Part shown: in pieces, positions 19,345 through 28,271 of the stretch | Position numbering within the stretch: the stretch's first letter is position 1 | Layout of the letters: every line of letters starts with the position of its first letter | Assembly: GCA_902775555.1 (NCBI GenBank) | Contig: CACYMQ010000017.1 | Location: 1 to 41,953 of the forward strand | DNA length: 41,953 nucleotides | From: an uncultured Lachnospiraceae bacterium | GTDB lineage: Bacteria; Bacillota; Clostridia; Lachnospirales; Lachnospiraceae | Direction: 5' to 3' | The notes under the pieces: generated by a model | Told to the model about the DNA's origin: nothing | Seen by the model: only the letters and a program-made list of their open reading frames with translations | Database searches by the model: none | Position numbers and translations under genes: made by a program

Positions 19345-19376
19345 AATAAAAGTACCTGCACAAAATGTGCAGGTAC
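19345..19376 (-). terminator. Intrinsic terminator between the zinc-ribbon gene and purB
   Basis: Perfect 11-bp inverted repeat (19352-19362 and 19366-19376) with an AAA/TTT loop, followed on the minus strand by TTTTATT. A TACAAT hexamer directly upstream lacks a good -35, so a purB promoter here is not convincing. Confidence 0.75.
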
Positions 19377-19430
19377 ATTGTAACACAAAAGCGATATATA
19401 GACTATCAGTTTTTAGCCCGCTTTCTCCCG

Positions 19431-20234
19431 TTATTTCAGCAGTTTATCGATCTCCTTCTTCGTCAGTTTATCCAGATGTTCCTTATCGATCTTCTCCACG
19501 GTAAGGAGTGTCGCCATCTCTTTCTTCGGCTTTATCTCATAGAACTGATTGGTGTCGGAATCATAGGCCGTGATGCTGTCCGACTCGGAGAATACCACCA
19601 TGACACCGGATTCCACATTGTAGAAGCTCGGGTAAGCCGCCCATTTATCGTTGACGATAACGATGGTCCAAAGATCACCGGATTCGGTCCGGTAGTTCGT
19701 CTCATACTCAGGGCGCTTGTCCGTGCCGGCTTCTCCCATCTCTTCCTCGTCCAGCAGCTGTCCGTTCAGGTCATACGGTCTGCTGACGGGGAACCGGTCA
19801 AATCCTCTCTCGGTGAACTGCTTTTTTGCATCCTGTTCCGAAAGGACCTTCACGGAATCCTTAACCTTCATCGTACCGACCACTTCTGCATTGTTATGAT
19901 AAAAGGTATCCGCGTCCTCCATGATCTGTTCCTCCGCTTCCGTTGTCTCCGTCGAACCCGGACGACCGCCTCCGCCTCCGCCGGAAGAAGGTTTCTTCTT
20001 CCCCAGAGCCAGCACAAGGATCAGGGTGAGGAGTGCGGCAGCTGCCACTCCGAGACTGATATACAGGATCAGATTCTGCTTATTCATTTTCTTCGGCTCC
20101 TGTCCGCCGGATGCCTGCACATTTTTCTTCTGCCCGTTTTCTCCGTTCGGATCTGTCTCCTTGTTATCATATCCGCACCAGGGACAGATGCTGATTCCAT
20201 TTGTGAGCGGTTTATGACATTTTCTGCAATTCAT
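19431..20234 (-). CDS. Membrane-anchored zinc-ribbon protein
   Basis: 267 aa, unnamed family. The N terminus is a zinc ribbon: Cys3, Cys6, Cys17 and Cys20 (CRKC ... CPWC). A basic/Asn-rich linker leads to one membrane helix at about 55-78 (LILYISLGVAAAALLTLILV). A Gly/Ser-rich spacer (SSGGGGGGRPG) follows, then an extracytoplasmic domain with Tyr- and Trp-containing strands (ETNYRTESGDLWTIVIVND, AAYPSFYNVESGVMVVF). The topology puts the ribbon inside and the sensor-like domain outside. It starts 18 bp after the SGNH hydrolase stop, so the two are probably co-expressed. Function unknown; an envelope-monitoring role is only a guess. Confidence 0.82.
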   Translation of the reverse strand: MNCRKCHKPLTNGISICPWCGYDNKETDPNGENGQKKNVQASGGQEPKKMNKQNLILYISLGVAAAALLTLILVLALGKKKPSSGGGGGGRPGSTETTEAEEQIMEDADTFYHNNAEVVGTMKVKDSVKVLSEQDAKKQFTERGFDRFPVSRPYDLNGQLLDEEEMGEAGTDKRPEYETNYRTESGDLWTIVIVNDKWAAYPSFYNVESGVMVVFSESDSITAYDSDTNQFYEIKPKKEMATLLTVEKIDKEHLDKLTKKEIDKLLK

Positions 20235-20252
20235 ATGCTTCCTCCTCCGGTT

Positions 20253-22454
20253 CTACCGGTAATATTCCATGGGATTGATCATGAGATCAAAACCGCAGAC
20301 CCCGTCAGACTGTTTCAGATCATCGACCTCTTTCTGCGTAAGGACCTTGCCCTCATCGGCCTTCATGTCACTGTTCATGGCATAATATTTTCCGTCATCC
20401 ACCTGAATATACCCCTTTTCAACCTTCAGCTCTCCGTTCTCATAGATACAGATTCCCACGCCCGAATCTCCGGTAGAAGAGTCCATGATCGAAACCCGTA
20501 TATATCCATCCACCCGGACAAATATATCCATGATCCGGAAATGTGAAGAGTGTCCGGCCGAAGCTACGGCTTTGATCTTTCCGTCCCTGTAGGTAAGGAG
20601 TCCTCTGCAGCCGGAATCGTAGGTCGGTCCCCAGACCATAAGTTCCCTGTTCCCGTCTCCGTCCAGATCCACAAAGGTGTAATTCTCATCCACAGCACCG
20701 CATCCCCACTTCTCCTCCATCCTGGAAGAGTAGCCTTCTTCTTCCGGTTGCTTCAATGCATCCTGCAGATCATCCATATACGCTTTATAACGCTTTCGAT
20801 CCTCGTCAAAGGTATAACGTTTTGATCTCAGGAGCTTCTCCAGCCGGGAATCCGTCCCCAGCCCTGTCTCTTTAAAGAACTGATCCAGTCCCTGATTGGT
20901 ACAGGGATAGAATATGGGCAGTCCTCCCTTCCAGATACTCATATCCTGCGGTTTCCCCACCAGCTTCCTGGAATCATACTCCCTCACATCCTTGGCATCC
21001 GCTTCCCATCGGTACAGGACCAGTGTGCTTTCCTGAAGTTTGGAATAGTCGTATTCGCCGGTGCTTTCTTCCTTCCAGACTGCCAGTTCCGTCTTACCGT
21101 CCCCGTCCACATCCGTAACAGCAAAGCTGTTAAAGCATCTCCACAGTCCCTGATCCTCTTCGATCGCCCACCGGTCCGTGGCCATGGGACTGTACCGGTC
21201 GGAAGACTCAGCCCATACGAGAAGCTGCTCCTTATACCTGGGAAGGTTCGGATCCTCTGCCTTCGGTGTTATCGGAGTTTCCGACGGTTTTTCAGCTTCC
21301 GTCGGTTTTTCCGTCGGCTTCTCTGTAGGCTTCTCCTCGGAAGGAGTCTCCCCCTTCGGTGCCTTTTTCTCCTCCTCATAGCGGTCGATCTCCGCCTGTA
21401 CGCAGGCTGCGTAGGCCTTAGCGCCATCCTTATTCGGATGCATGGAATAGGCACTGCTGACGGAAATATCATCTATGTCCTCTTCCTCCGGGAAGAGATT
21501 GATGCCGTTGATATATGCACCCTTATCATTTGCCTGATGTCCCTTAAAAGCCTTCTCCACGGATACAAATGCTATATTGATCCCTTCTTCCCTGCACTCG
21601 TTTACGGTTTCCTGCAGGACCAGGTTGAAATCCGATACCGCATCATTTACATAACCGGCTTCGAATTTTGACTCGACGAAGCCTTTCCCTTCTTCATTGA
21701 AGAGCCTCGGATAACCTGCCACAATGATATGGGCGTGGTCGCCTGCCTTTTTTGCGATATTCTTATAAGCGGCTTTCAGATCCTTCCGGAAATCCGAGCC
21801 TTTCTTCAGTTTCTTTCTAAGCCCCTGGATCTTGCTCTTCAGCCCGCTGTAATTGGTAACCCAGGTTCCCGTTGCAACCTTCTCTATTACCTTCTGGAAC
21901 TCCATATCGTTTCCGCCCATGGTAATGGTTACATAGTCAGCCTGCTTTCCACCCAGCTCATCAAATACGGACAGCTGCGGGTCCAGCTTTGTGGTTCCTT
22001 CTATAAAGTCGAACCCTGCATTCACAGAGCCTTTTCCCGTTTTCAGCTTACAGTAGTCCTTCTCCTGCCTTTGTGTCAGATCCTCGATCTTTGCTCCGGA
22101 TGCGGCAGCGAAATACCAGTGCTCACCCCGGTTCTTCTTCATCGTTCCGGATACACCCTTCAGCTTCAGCATTCCCGGCCAGGAATTCTCGGAACGATGT
22201 GCGATCCAGTCCTGATCCTTCACCCTTTCTTCCAGCTTCAGCTTATAATTATAGAAATGCGGGATCCCCTCCCCCGAAGAGTAGGAATCCCCAAGAGATA
22301 CGATCACACGGTCTTCTGCTTTGGCATCCTTTGCGGCCGTATCACTGACTGCGGGAGAGGCGGCGAAGCATTCACTCCCCTGAAGGCCTCCGAGAGAGGC
22401 TGTCATATATGCCGCCGTCAGCATCCATGTTATAACCTTTCTTCTTATTCTCAT
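20253..22454 (-). CDS. Secreted SGNH/GDSL esterase with C-terminal calcium-like repeats
   Basis: 733 aa from the ATG at 22454 (AGGGGA upstream; the in-frame TTG at 22460 is less likely). Signal peptide at residues 1-31 (basic MRIRRK then a hydrophobic core to CFAAS). The SGNH domain spans about 50-355: block I SLGDSYSSGEG with Ser57 as nucleophile, a Gly block, TITMGGNDMEF (Asn block) and SMHPNKDGAKAYA (catalytic His). A Thr/Pro/Glu/Lys-rich linker (repeated KPTE units) follows. The C-terminal part has two acidic loops, DVDGDGKTELAVW and DLDGDGNRELMVWG, resembling FG-GAP/EF-hand calcium sites. Likely deacylates a polysaccharide or lipid outside the cell; the substrate is unknown. Confidence 0.88.
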   Translation of the reverse strand: MRIRRKVITWMLTAAYMTASLGGLQGSECFAASPAVSDTAAKDAKAEDRVIVSLGDSYSSGEGIPHFYNYKLKLEERVKDQDWIAHRSENSWPGMLKLKGVSGTMKKNRGEHWYFAAASGAKIEDLTQRQEKDYCKLKTGKGSVNAGFDFIEGTTKLDPQLSVFDELGGKQADYVTITMGGNDMEFQKVIEKVATGTWVTNYSGLKSKIQGLRKKLKKGSDFRKDLKAAYKNIAKKAGDHAHIIVAGYPRLFNEEGKGFVESKFEAGYVNDAVSDFNLVLQETVNECREEGINIAFVSVEKAFKGHQANDKGAYINGINLFPEEEDIDDISVSSAYSMHPNKDGAKAYAACVQAEIDRYEEEKKAPKGETPSEEKPTEKPTEKPTEAEKPSETPITPKAEDPNLPRYKEQLLVWAESSDRYSPMATDRWAIEEDQGLWRCFNSFAVTDVDGDGKTELAVWKEESTGEYDYSKLQESTLVLYRWEADAKDVREYDSRKLVGKPQDMSIWKGGLPIFYPCTNQGLDQFFKETGLGTDSRLEKLLRSKRYTFDEDRKRYKAYMDDLQDALKQPEEEGYSSRMEEKWGCGAVDENYTFVDLDGDGNRELMVWGPTYDSGCRGLLTYRDGKIKAVASAGHSSHFRIMDIFVRVDGYIRVSIMDSSTGDSGVGICIYENGELKVEKGYIQVDDGKYYAMNSDMKADEGKVLTQKEVDDLKQSDGVCGFDLMINPMEYYR

Positions 22455-22535
22455 ACTCAAAGTCCCCTTTTCAATCTTATCTTACGGATCACATCATCTA
22501 CTGACCGCCTTGTGGTTCCATCTTAACACAGGGAT

Positions 22536-22596
22536 CCGGGAGTGCCGCTCACATGACATTTTTGACGATGTTCATGTAAAATACGGCAGCTCCCGG
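22536..22596. other. Structured intergenic element between SGNH esterase and hybrid kinase
   Basis: Outer inverted repeat of 12-13 bp with one bulge (CCGGGAGTGCCG and CGGCAGCTCCCGG) enclosing a second one (ACATGACAT and ATGTTCATGT). There is no T run on either side, so it is not a standard terminator. AATGTCATG occurs twice on the minus strand around it. The remaining 22461-22659 shows no gene. Confidence 0.5.
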
Positions 22597-22659
22597 AGCA
22601 TGACATTTCTTCCCGATCCGATGATATACCGGATCATATATGGTTCCTATACGGATCCT

Positions 22660-25600
22660 CTAACGGATCGCCTCTTCGATCACCTTCGTCACCTCACCAT
22701 AGGTTTTCAGCAGTTCTTCCACACCGGCCTCCATAGCGGGAACATCCTGCTCCTTCGCTGCCATTTCCTGCGCATAGGCAAGATCCGCAAGCCGGTCTGC
22801 GCCAATGGTCCTTGAAGAGCTTTTCAGACCATGGACTGCCACCTGGTAGTTCTTCCAGTCTTTGGATTCGAAGCTCTGACGGATCGTATCCTCCTTCTCC
22901 TTTGAACCGTTCACATAGGTTTCCAAAAGCTCCATGTAGAACTCATCATCATCCATGGTATAGCCCCGTGCCCCATCGATATTGAAACCGGCCTTTGCCA
23001 GGCGGTCCGTGAAGGTTTCATCCGCTGCCTCTTTCCCCTCCTCATCACCGGAAGCCGCGTCCGGTTCCGCATTCTGTTCATCCGCAGGGGAAGCTGTGTC
23101 CGGCGTATCAGCCGCTTCCTCCTGCGAAGCTGCTTCTTCATCCAGATAGTGCACCTTCTCCGGCGGGAGATACTTCACCAGCATGTCTTCCAGCTGATGG
23201 ATATCGATGGGTTTTGAGAGATAGTCCTTAAAACCATGTGCCAGATATTCATCTCTTGCACCTGCGATGGCGTTGGCGGTAAGCGCGATGATCGGAACAT
23301 TTTCCGGAACCAGATTCCGGCTCCGGATCTCCTTCAGGGTCTCCACACCGTCCATTCCCGGCATCATATGATCCATCAGGATCATCTCATAGGGCTTCTC
23401 CTTCACCATCTCGAGACTCTTCCGGCCGCTGTCACACAGATCCGGTACCACACCGTAATGCTTCAGCAGCCCTCTCGCAACCTTCAGGTTCATATCATTA
23501 TCATCCACCACCAGGATCAGGGCACCTGCCAGGGAGAGATTCCTCTCAACTGCCTGTTTCTCCGTTTCCTTGGACATATTCCTGTGATAATCGCCAATGG
23601 GCTCCTCATCCAGGATCTGCTGGTCCAGCCGGAAGGAGAAGGTGGAACCTACGCCGTATTCACTCTCAACCTCCAGCTTACTGTCCATCATGCCCAAAAG
23701 TCCCTGAACGATGGACATACCGAGTCCGGTTCCTTCGATATTCCTGTTTCTCACTTCATCCAGCCGCTGGAAGGACTGGAAGAGCATCTCGATATCCTCG
23801 GACTTGATACCGATACCGGTATCCTTTACAGCCACCAGCAGCGCATAGTCGTCTCCCTCTCCTCTTTCTCCACGGATGGAAAGCGTCACATCCCCCTTCG
23901 GCGTATACTTCACCGCATTGGTCAGAAGGTTCGTGATCACCTGTCGGATCCTCACATCATCCCCGAATAATGTCCTCGGAAGTGACGGATCGATATCCAG
24001 GATCAGGTTCAGGCCCTTCTTCTCCGTACGGTCGGAGATCATATTCACAAGACCGTCGATCATATCAAGTGTCTCATACCGGACACGGATGATCTCCATC
24101 TTTCCGCTTTCGATCTTCGAAAAATCCAAAATGCCGTTGATCAGCGTGAGCAGGGTCTGACTTGCACTCTTGATATTCTCCGCATATTCCCTGATCTCAG
24201 GATCCCGGTTCTCCCGCAGGATCATTTCATCCATACCGATCACCGCATTGATGGGGGTCCGGATCTCATGACTCATCTGTGCAAGGAAATCCGATTTTGC
24301 TTTTCCCGCTGCCATGGCCCGGTCCGCCGTCACCGTCAGTTCCCGGTTCATATCCGCCTGTGAACGGATCACGCGGTTAAGCAGGACGATGACCGTTATG
24401 ATACTTGTAAGGATAAATACGATATAGATCGCGCAGTATACAATGATCTGACGATACCACATCCACCAGTCTCCCACCAGGACCAGGGAGCATCGGCTGT
24501 CCGGATCGTATTTACAGGTACAGATCGAATAATTGTCATTAAAGTCTCTGATATTCTTAACAACGGTCACATCCTGAAGTGCCGATGCATACAGGCCGGC
24601 ATAAGGAGTATCCGACACCCTGGTCTTCTTTTCTCCGGACATGCGGTATTCGGGGTTCGGATGATTCAGGATATCTCCGTTACTGTCCACCAGGAATACA
24701 TATTCGTCATCATGGATCTCCTTCTCAAAAAGGCCCACCATTTTCTCCTGGAAGATGTCCAGGCCGAACACACCCAGGAAATTCCCGTCCTGATCATACA
24801 TTGCCTGAGACAGGGTGATACAGTACTGCCCGTCTGTTGCTTCAAAATACGGATCCGAGATGAACGGTTCCGGATACCGGTTTATCGCTTCCGTATACCA
24901 TTCCCTTTTCGTCATGTCAAAGTCATTCGACGGGATCCAGCCCGTATTCATGATGATCGGATGCTCCGCAAACTGATTTGCCACGTAGCAGCCGGAGAAG
25001 GCGGAGTATCCCTGAGACATCCGGTCCAGCCAGCTTACGGCACTGTCGTAATTATTCAGAATCTGGGGCTGGGAGGAAATGATATCTGTAAACATCTTCA
25101 GCACCGTCAGCTGCTCTGTCTCCCAGGAATGCAGATCCGTATAATAGGAATCCAGATCGGATCTTACGGTATCCTGAACCACGCTGTTCCTGTTTCGAAC
25201 ATAGAAGAACATACTGATACCCGAGATCAGGATCAGCAGAATGATGATCACATTTCGGAAGGTCCGGATGGAACGTGCCAGTTCCCTCCTCTTCTTCACC
25301 TTCTCCTCACGGTCCCCGTCGATGTCCGTAACAATGGTGGAATAGGAACGGAGGTTATCCATCATTTCCTTTAATTCCAGTCCGGAGGCTTTGATATCCG
25401 CCATGTCCGCTTTGATATCATTGGAGTTGTTGAAGCGCTTCATGTCACTGAGCCGGAGGATCTTACCCAAAGGCTCATGAAGATTATTCAGGATCCCCCT
25501 CACGAAATTCTCGCGGCTTTCCAGGGCATCCTGCGCCTTGATGCGGTTCCTTGCACCGATGATAAAGGACGTGATGATAAAGAGGAGCAGCAGAACATTT

Positions 25601-26463
25601 ACAACAATGTTCAGGATCCGCTGGGAATTTGCTTCCCCGTACATGGCATCATCATCCAGGAACAGGGCGATATACCATCCGTTCCGCATGGCCGAACGGA
25701 ATACGGTTACATTTTCCCCTCCGATGGTAACTTCAAAATACTTGCTTGTATCGCTTGACTGCGTGATCCGGTCCAGAACGGAAGCGTACTCCGGAAGGGC
25801 ATCGGCGAACTGTTTCCCGACGAAGTTCATATCCGTATATCCGACGATCCGTCCTTTGTCGGTTACGATGATGGCCGGGCTGTTCTCCTTCCCCGCCATC
25901 CGCTTCACGTACTGTTCCACCGCATCCAGCTTCATGTCCATTGCGATGACGGTCTTCGAGTCATCTAGGGACATGGCCAGTGTAAAGCAGCGGACACCCG
26001 TCAGGGAATCGTAGTAAGGATCGGAGAAGCAGAGTTCTCCCGGCACACTGACGGCTTCCTTATACCACGCCTGTTCGGAGGCCATATACCCATCCGGTAT
26101 CACTGCCCCGGGTATGAACTGCCAATCCTGTCCCGCCGTGTATACCCGGAGGATCACTCCGTCCGTCTCCTTGATCAGCCGGTTATGGACACCGTTGATA
26201 TAGGTCTTCAGGTCGTCCCTGCTTCCGGTGGAATAGTGGATCTTCTCCGCTCCGGTAACGATCTCAAAGAGCGCCTTCTCCACCTCCATGGAAGCCGTTT
26301 CATATTCACTGCGGATGATCTCCACCCGGTTCTGGTTGGACTGATCGATCTGGTTCAGCATCATATTGTTGATCAGCCGGGTATTCATGAAAATGATCAC
26401 CGCAAAGATCAGGATCAGACACAATATGATGATAACATCCGCTTTTCTTACTGATTTCTTCAT
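22660..26463 (-). CDS. Hybrid histidine kinase with two Cache modules, REC and HPt
   Basis: 1267 aa from ATG 26463 (GGAGG 7 nt upstream; the ATG two codons earlier is too close). Order: TM (about 8-30), first dCache-type sensor (to about 285), TM, a segment of about 320-385 that looks like a decayed HisKA (NLHEPLGKILRLSD), TM near 400, second dCache sensor (about 425-680), TM, then HisKA with FLAQMSHEIRTPINAVIG (phosphoacceptor His near 730). HATPase follows (NLLTNAVKYT, DTGIGI, GTGLGMSIV), then a receiver (Asp near 1030 in MILMDHMMPGMDG) and an HPt domain with AVHGLKSSSR (His near 1210). This makes a full internal phosphorelay, but no partner with an output domain is adjacent. It follows GH43 on the same strand. 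The stimulus is unknown. Confidence 0.92.
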   Translation of the reverse strand: MKKSVRKADVIIILCLILIFAVIIFMNTRLINNMMLNQIDQSNQNRVEIIRSEYETASMEVEKALFEIVTGAEKIHYSTGSRDDLKTYINGVHNRLIKETDGVILRVYTAGQDWQFIPGAVIPDGYMASEQAWYKEAVSVPGELCFSDPYYDSLTGVRCFTLAMSLDDSKTVIAMDMKLDAVEQYVKRMAGKENSPAIIVTDKGRIVGYTDMNFVGKQFADALPEYASVLDRITQSSDTSKYFEVTIGGENVTVFRSAMRNGWYIALFLDDDAMYGEANSQRILNIVVNVLLLLFIITSFIIGARNRIKAQDALESRENFVRGILNNLHEPLGKILRLSDMKRFNNSNDIKADMADIKASGLELKEMMDNLRSYSTIVTDIDGDREEKVKKRRELARSIRTFRNVIIILLILISGISMFFYVRNRNSVVQDTVRSDLDSYYTDLHSWETEQLTVLKMFTDIISSQPQILNNYDSAVSWLDRMSQGYSAFSGCYVANQFAEHPIIMNTGWIPSNDFDMTKREWYTEAINRYPEPFISDPYFEATDGQYCITLSQAMYDQDGNFLGVFGLDIFQEKMVGLFEKEIHDDEYVFLVDSNGDILNHPNPEYRMSGEKKTRVSDTPYAGLYASALQDVTVVKNIRDFNDNYSICTCKYDPDSRCSLVLVGDWWMWYRQIIVYCAIYIVFILTSIITVIVLLNRVIRSQADMNRELTVTADRAMAAGKAKSDFLAQMSHEIRTPINAVIGMDEMILRENRDPEIREYAENIKSASQTLLTLINGILDFSKIESGKMEIIRVRYETLDMIDGLVNMISDRTEKKGLNLILDIDPSLPRTLFGDDVRIRQVITNLLTNAVKYTPKGDVTLSIRGERGEGDDYALLVAVKDTGIGIKSEDIEMLFQSFQRLDEVRNRNIEGTGLGMSIVQGLLGMMDSKLEVESEYGVGSTFSFRLDQQILDEEPIGDYHRNMSKETEKQAVERNLSLAGALILVVDDNDMNLKVARGLLKHYGVVPDLCDSGRKSLEMVKEKPYEMILMDHMMPGMDGVETLKEIRSRNLVPENVPIIALTANAIAGARDEYLAHGFKDYLSKPIDIHQLEDMLVKYLPPEKVHYLDEEAASQEEAADTPDTASPADEQNAEPDAASGDEEGKEAADETFTDRLAKAGFNIDGARGYTMDDDEFYMELLETYVNGSKEKEDTIRQSFESKDWKNYQVAVHGLKSSSRTIGADRLADLAYAQEMAAKEQDVPAMEAGVEELLKTYGEVTKVIEEAIR

Positions 26464-26542
26464 ACACATTCCTCCGAAGGATCCGGGGATGGCCTCCCGG
26501 TCGTTCCGCTACCCGAACCTGACGGGCATCTGAGAAGTCATG

Positions 26543-28150
26543 TCATGCTGTCTCAAATGATAAAAGTCTTGCTGTCCCCTCACCATGATAGATCAGATAC
26601 AGCGCATGGACCCCGTCCGGGATCCTGATATCCGCTTCGAAATCCTTCCAGACACCGTCAGTATCCGACACCGTCACTTCACCTGCCGGGGATCCTCCGG
26701 GCTCGGTCTTTATCTCAAATGTACCGTCGGTCTCCGTCATCACACGCAGGCTGATCTTCGTCACATCCCGGAAGTCAAAATATTTATATCCGATCAGAGT
26801 CCCGTCACAGATCTCGTCGATAAACCGTTCTCTGTCCGCCTGTCCCTTTTCGCTGTCCGTATCTCCTTCCGCCGGTACGTCCCTGTGATTCACATTCGGG
26901 AAGGAGAAATCATAGATCCGGTTGGAGCCATGGGGCATATGCCCGTTTGTCAGATTACAGCAAATGGCTGCAGGATACTCTCCTTTTCCTTCCAGAGGCC
27001 CGGGATTCAGGCCACAGCTGGTCACCTGCACCTGCGGGATGCTTCCGTCCGGAAGGATCCGGATCTTCTCCGCACATGCCTGCCTGCTGTAATCCGATTT
27101 ATGCGTCAGCCGGTGGAAGAATACGTACCACTGACCGCAGATCTCCACGATGCTCCCGTGGGTGGTACCGGTCATATTCAGCCGGTCCTCGGGAAGGCGC
27201 CCCTCATATCCCACATCTCCATTGGATACGATGGTTCCTCCGAACACGAAATCACGGTCCGGATAGTCGCTTGTGGCATAACACAGTTCATGATTCTGCA
27301 TGGAAGAATACACAAAATAGTACTTCTCTCCCACCTTTCTCATGGAGGAGCCCTCAAAGAAGGGATGTCCCTCAAAGCTCGTTCCCTTCACCCTGTAGGG
27401 GATGATGTGGCAGGGTTCATCCGCAATGGTCAGCATATCCGGCTGAAGTGTGACCGTAATGGGGCCCATGACCGAATCCGGATAACTGAGGATCTCTTCG
27501 GGCGAGAGGTTGAACATCCCGACCTCCTGCCTCATATACTCCGAATCCTTCGAAAAATCCGGCCGTTCCTCATAATCATACTGTGTCCCGTAGTAGAGAC
27601 GGATGGTCCCGTTATCATTTATGACCGCCGGGTCGAAGCAGATATAACGCTTCATGGGCGTCCCGTCCGGATTCCGTACAAAGCCCAGAAATTCGTATGG
27701 TCCCGCCGGCGCGTCCGCCACCGCAACACTGATCGGGCAGGTATAGCCTCCGACTCCGTAATCCCCGCCCATGGCATAATAGAGGTAATACTTTCCATCC
27801 TGTCCCTTCACCACATCCGGGGCATACATGTAACGGAGCGTATTGGTATCCTCATGCATGGCGGAAGCAGCCGTATTCTCTTCCACATGATTGAACCAGG
27901 GTACCTCTGTCCCGTACTGGGGATCCTGATCCGCCCGATAGATCACACCCTCATATCTCCAATCCGTAAGGTCCTCCACCGGCGCGGACCAGGTAACATA
28001 GTCCAGCATGCAAAATGTGGTCCCGCCTTCCTTATCATGTGAACCGTAGACATAGACCCTGTCATCGAATACATGCGGCTCCCCGTCCGGAATGTACTCA
28101 TAAAGCGGAAGATACGGATTAAATGCCTGTTTTTTATTCTCTTTTCCCAT
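26543..28150 (-). CDS. Glycoside hydrolase family 43 protein
   Basis: 535 aa, no signal peptide, so probably cytoplasmic. A five-bladed propeller domain of about 1-330 carries the three expected acids: the N-terminal Asp region EYIPDGEPHVFDDRVYVYGS, YMYAPDVVKGQDGKYYLYY, and the general acid Glu in FFEGSSMRKVGEKYYF. A C-terminal beta-sandwich region (about 400-535, ending FEADIRIPDGVHALYLIYHG) resembles carbohydrate-binding modules such as CBM6. The family contains xylosidases and arabinofuranosidases acting on plant glycans; the exact substrate is open. It has its own promoter at 28183-28211 and a G-rich ribosome site. The hybrid kinase starts 79 bp after it. Confidence 0.9.
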   Translation of the reverse strand: MGKENKKQAFNPYLPLYEYIPDGEPHVFDDRVYVYGSHDKEGGTTFCMLDYVTWSAPVEDLTDWRYEGVIYRADQDPQYGTEVPWFNHVEENTAASAMHEDTNTLRYMYAPDVVKGQDGKYYLYYAMGGDYGVGGYTCPISVAVADAPAGPYEFLGFVRNPDGTPMKRYICFDPAVINDNGTIRLYYGTQYDYEERPDFSKDSEYMRQEVGMFNLSPEEILSYPDSVMGPITVTLQPDMLTIADEPCHIIPYRVKGTSFEGHPFFEGSSMRKVGEKYYFVYSSMQNHELCYATSDYPDRDFVFGGTIVSNGDVGYEGRLPEDRLNMTGTTHGSIVEICGQWYVFFHRLTHKSDYSRQACAEKIRILPDGSIPQVQVTSCGLNPGPLEGKGEYPAAICCNLTNGHMPHGSNRIYDFSFPNVNHRDVPAEGDTDSEKGQADRERFIDEICDGTLIGYKYFDFRDVTKISLRVMTETDGTFEIKTEPGGSPAGEVTVSDTDGVWKDFEADIRIPDGVHALYLIYHGEGTARLLSFETA

Positions 28151-28182
28151 ATGCGGATCCCCCCAAACAAAGTACTGATCTC

Positions 28183-28211
28183 ATTATAACAGAAGCTCCG
28201 TGAACTCTCAA
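28183..28211 (-). promoter_or_regulatory. GH43 promoter embedded in a terminator hairpin
   Basis: Minus strand TTGAGA, 17-nt spacer, TATAAT. The -35 and most of the spacer fall inside the left arm of the hairpin at 28195-28242. Confidence 0.62.
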
Positions 28212-28242
28212 TTCATAAGTCAGAATTGAGAGATCACGGAGC
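28195..28242. terminator. Terminator hairpin after the 154-aa gene
   Basis: 19-bp stem with one mismatch (28195-28213 and 28224-28242). It is followed by CTTTTATTTT on the plus strand and TTCTGTTAT on the minus strand. It ends the leftward gene at 28272. Confidence 0.75.
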
Positions 28243-28271
28243 CTTTTATTTTATGTCCGGACCGCAAAGTA

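Noticed and set aside
19377-19382. TACAAT as a purB promoter -10
   Set aside because: No acceptable -35 at 16-18 nt, and the start would fall inside the terminator arm.
21286-21345. Short tandem repeats that could suggest a CRISPR or VNTR
   Set aside because: These encode the in-frame Lys-Pro-Thr-Glu linker of the SGNH esterase. There are no spacers and the units are 12 bp.
26585-28042. 485-aa plus-strand ORF opposite GH43, and the 508-aa ORF opposite purB (17857-19383)
   Set aside because: Both mirror well-recognised genes, are rich in His, Arg and Pro, and show no family motifs.
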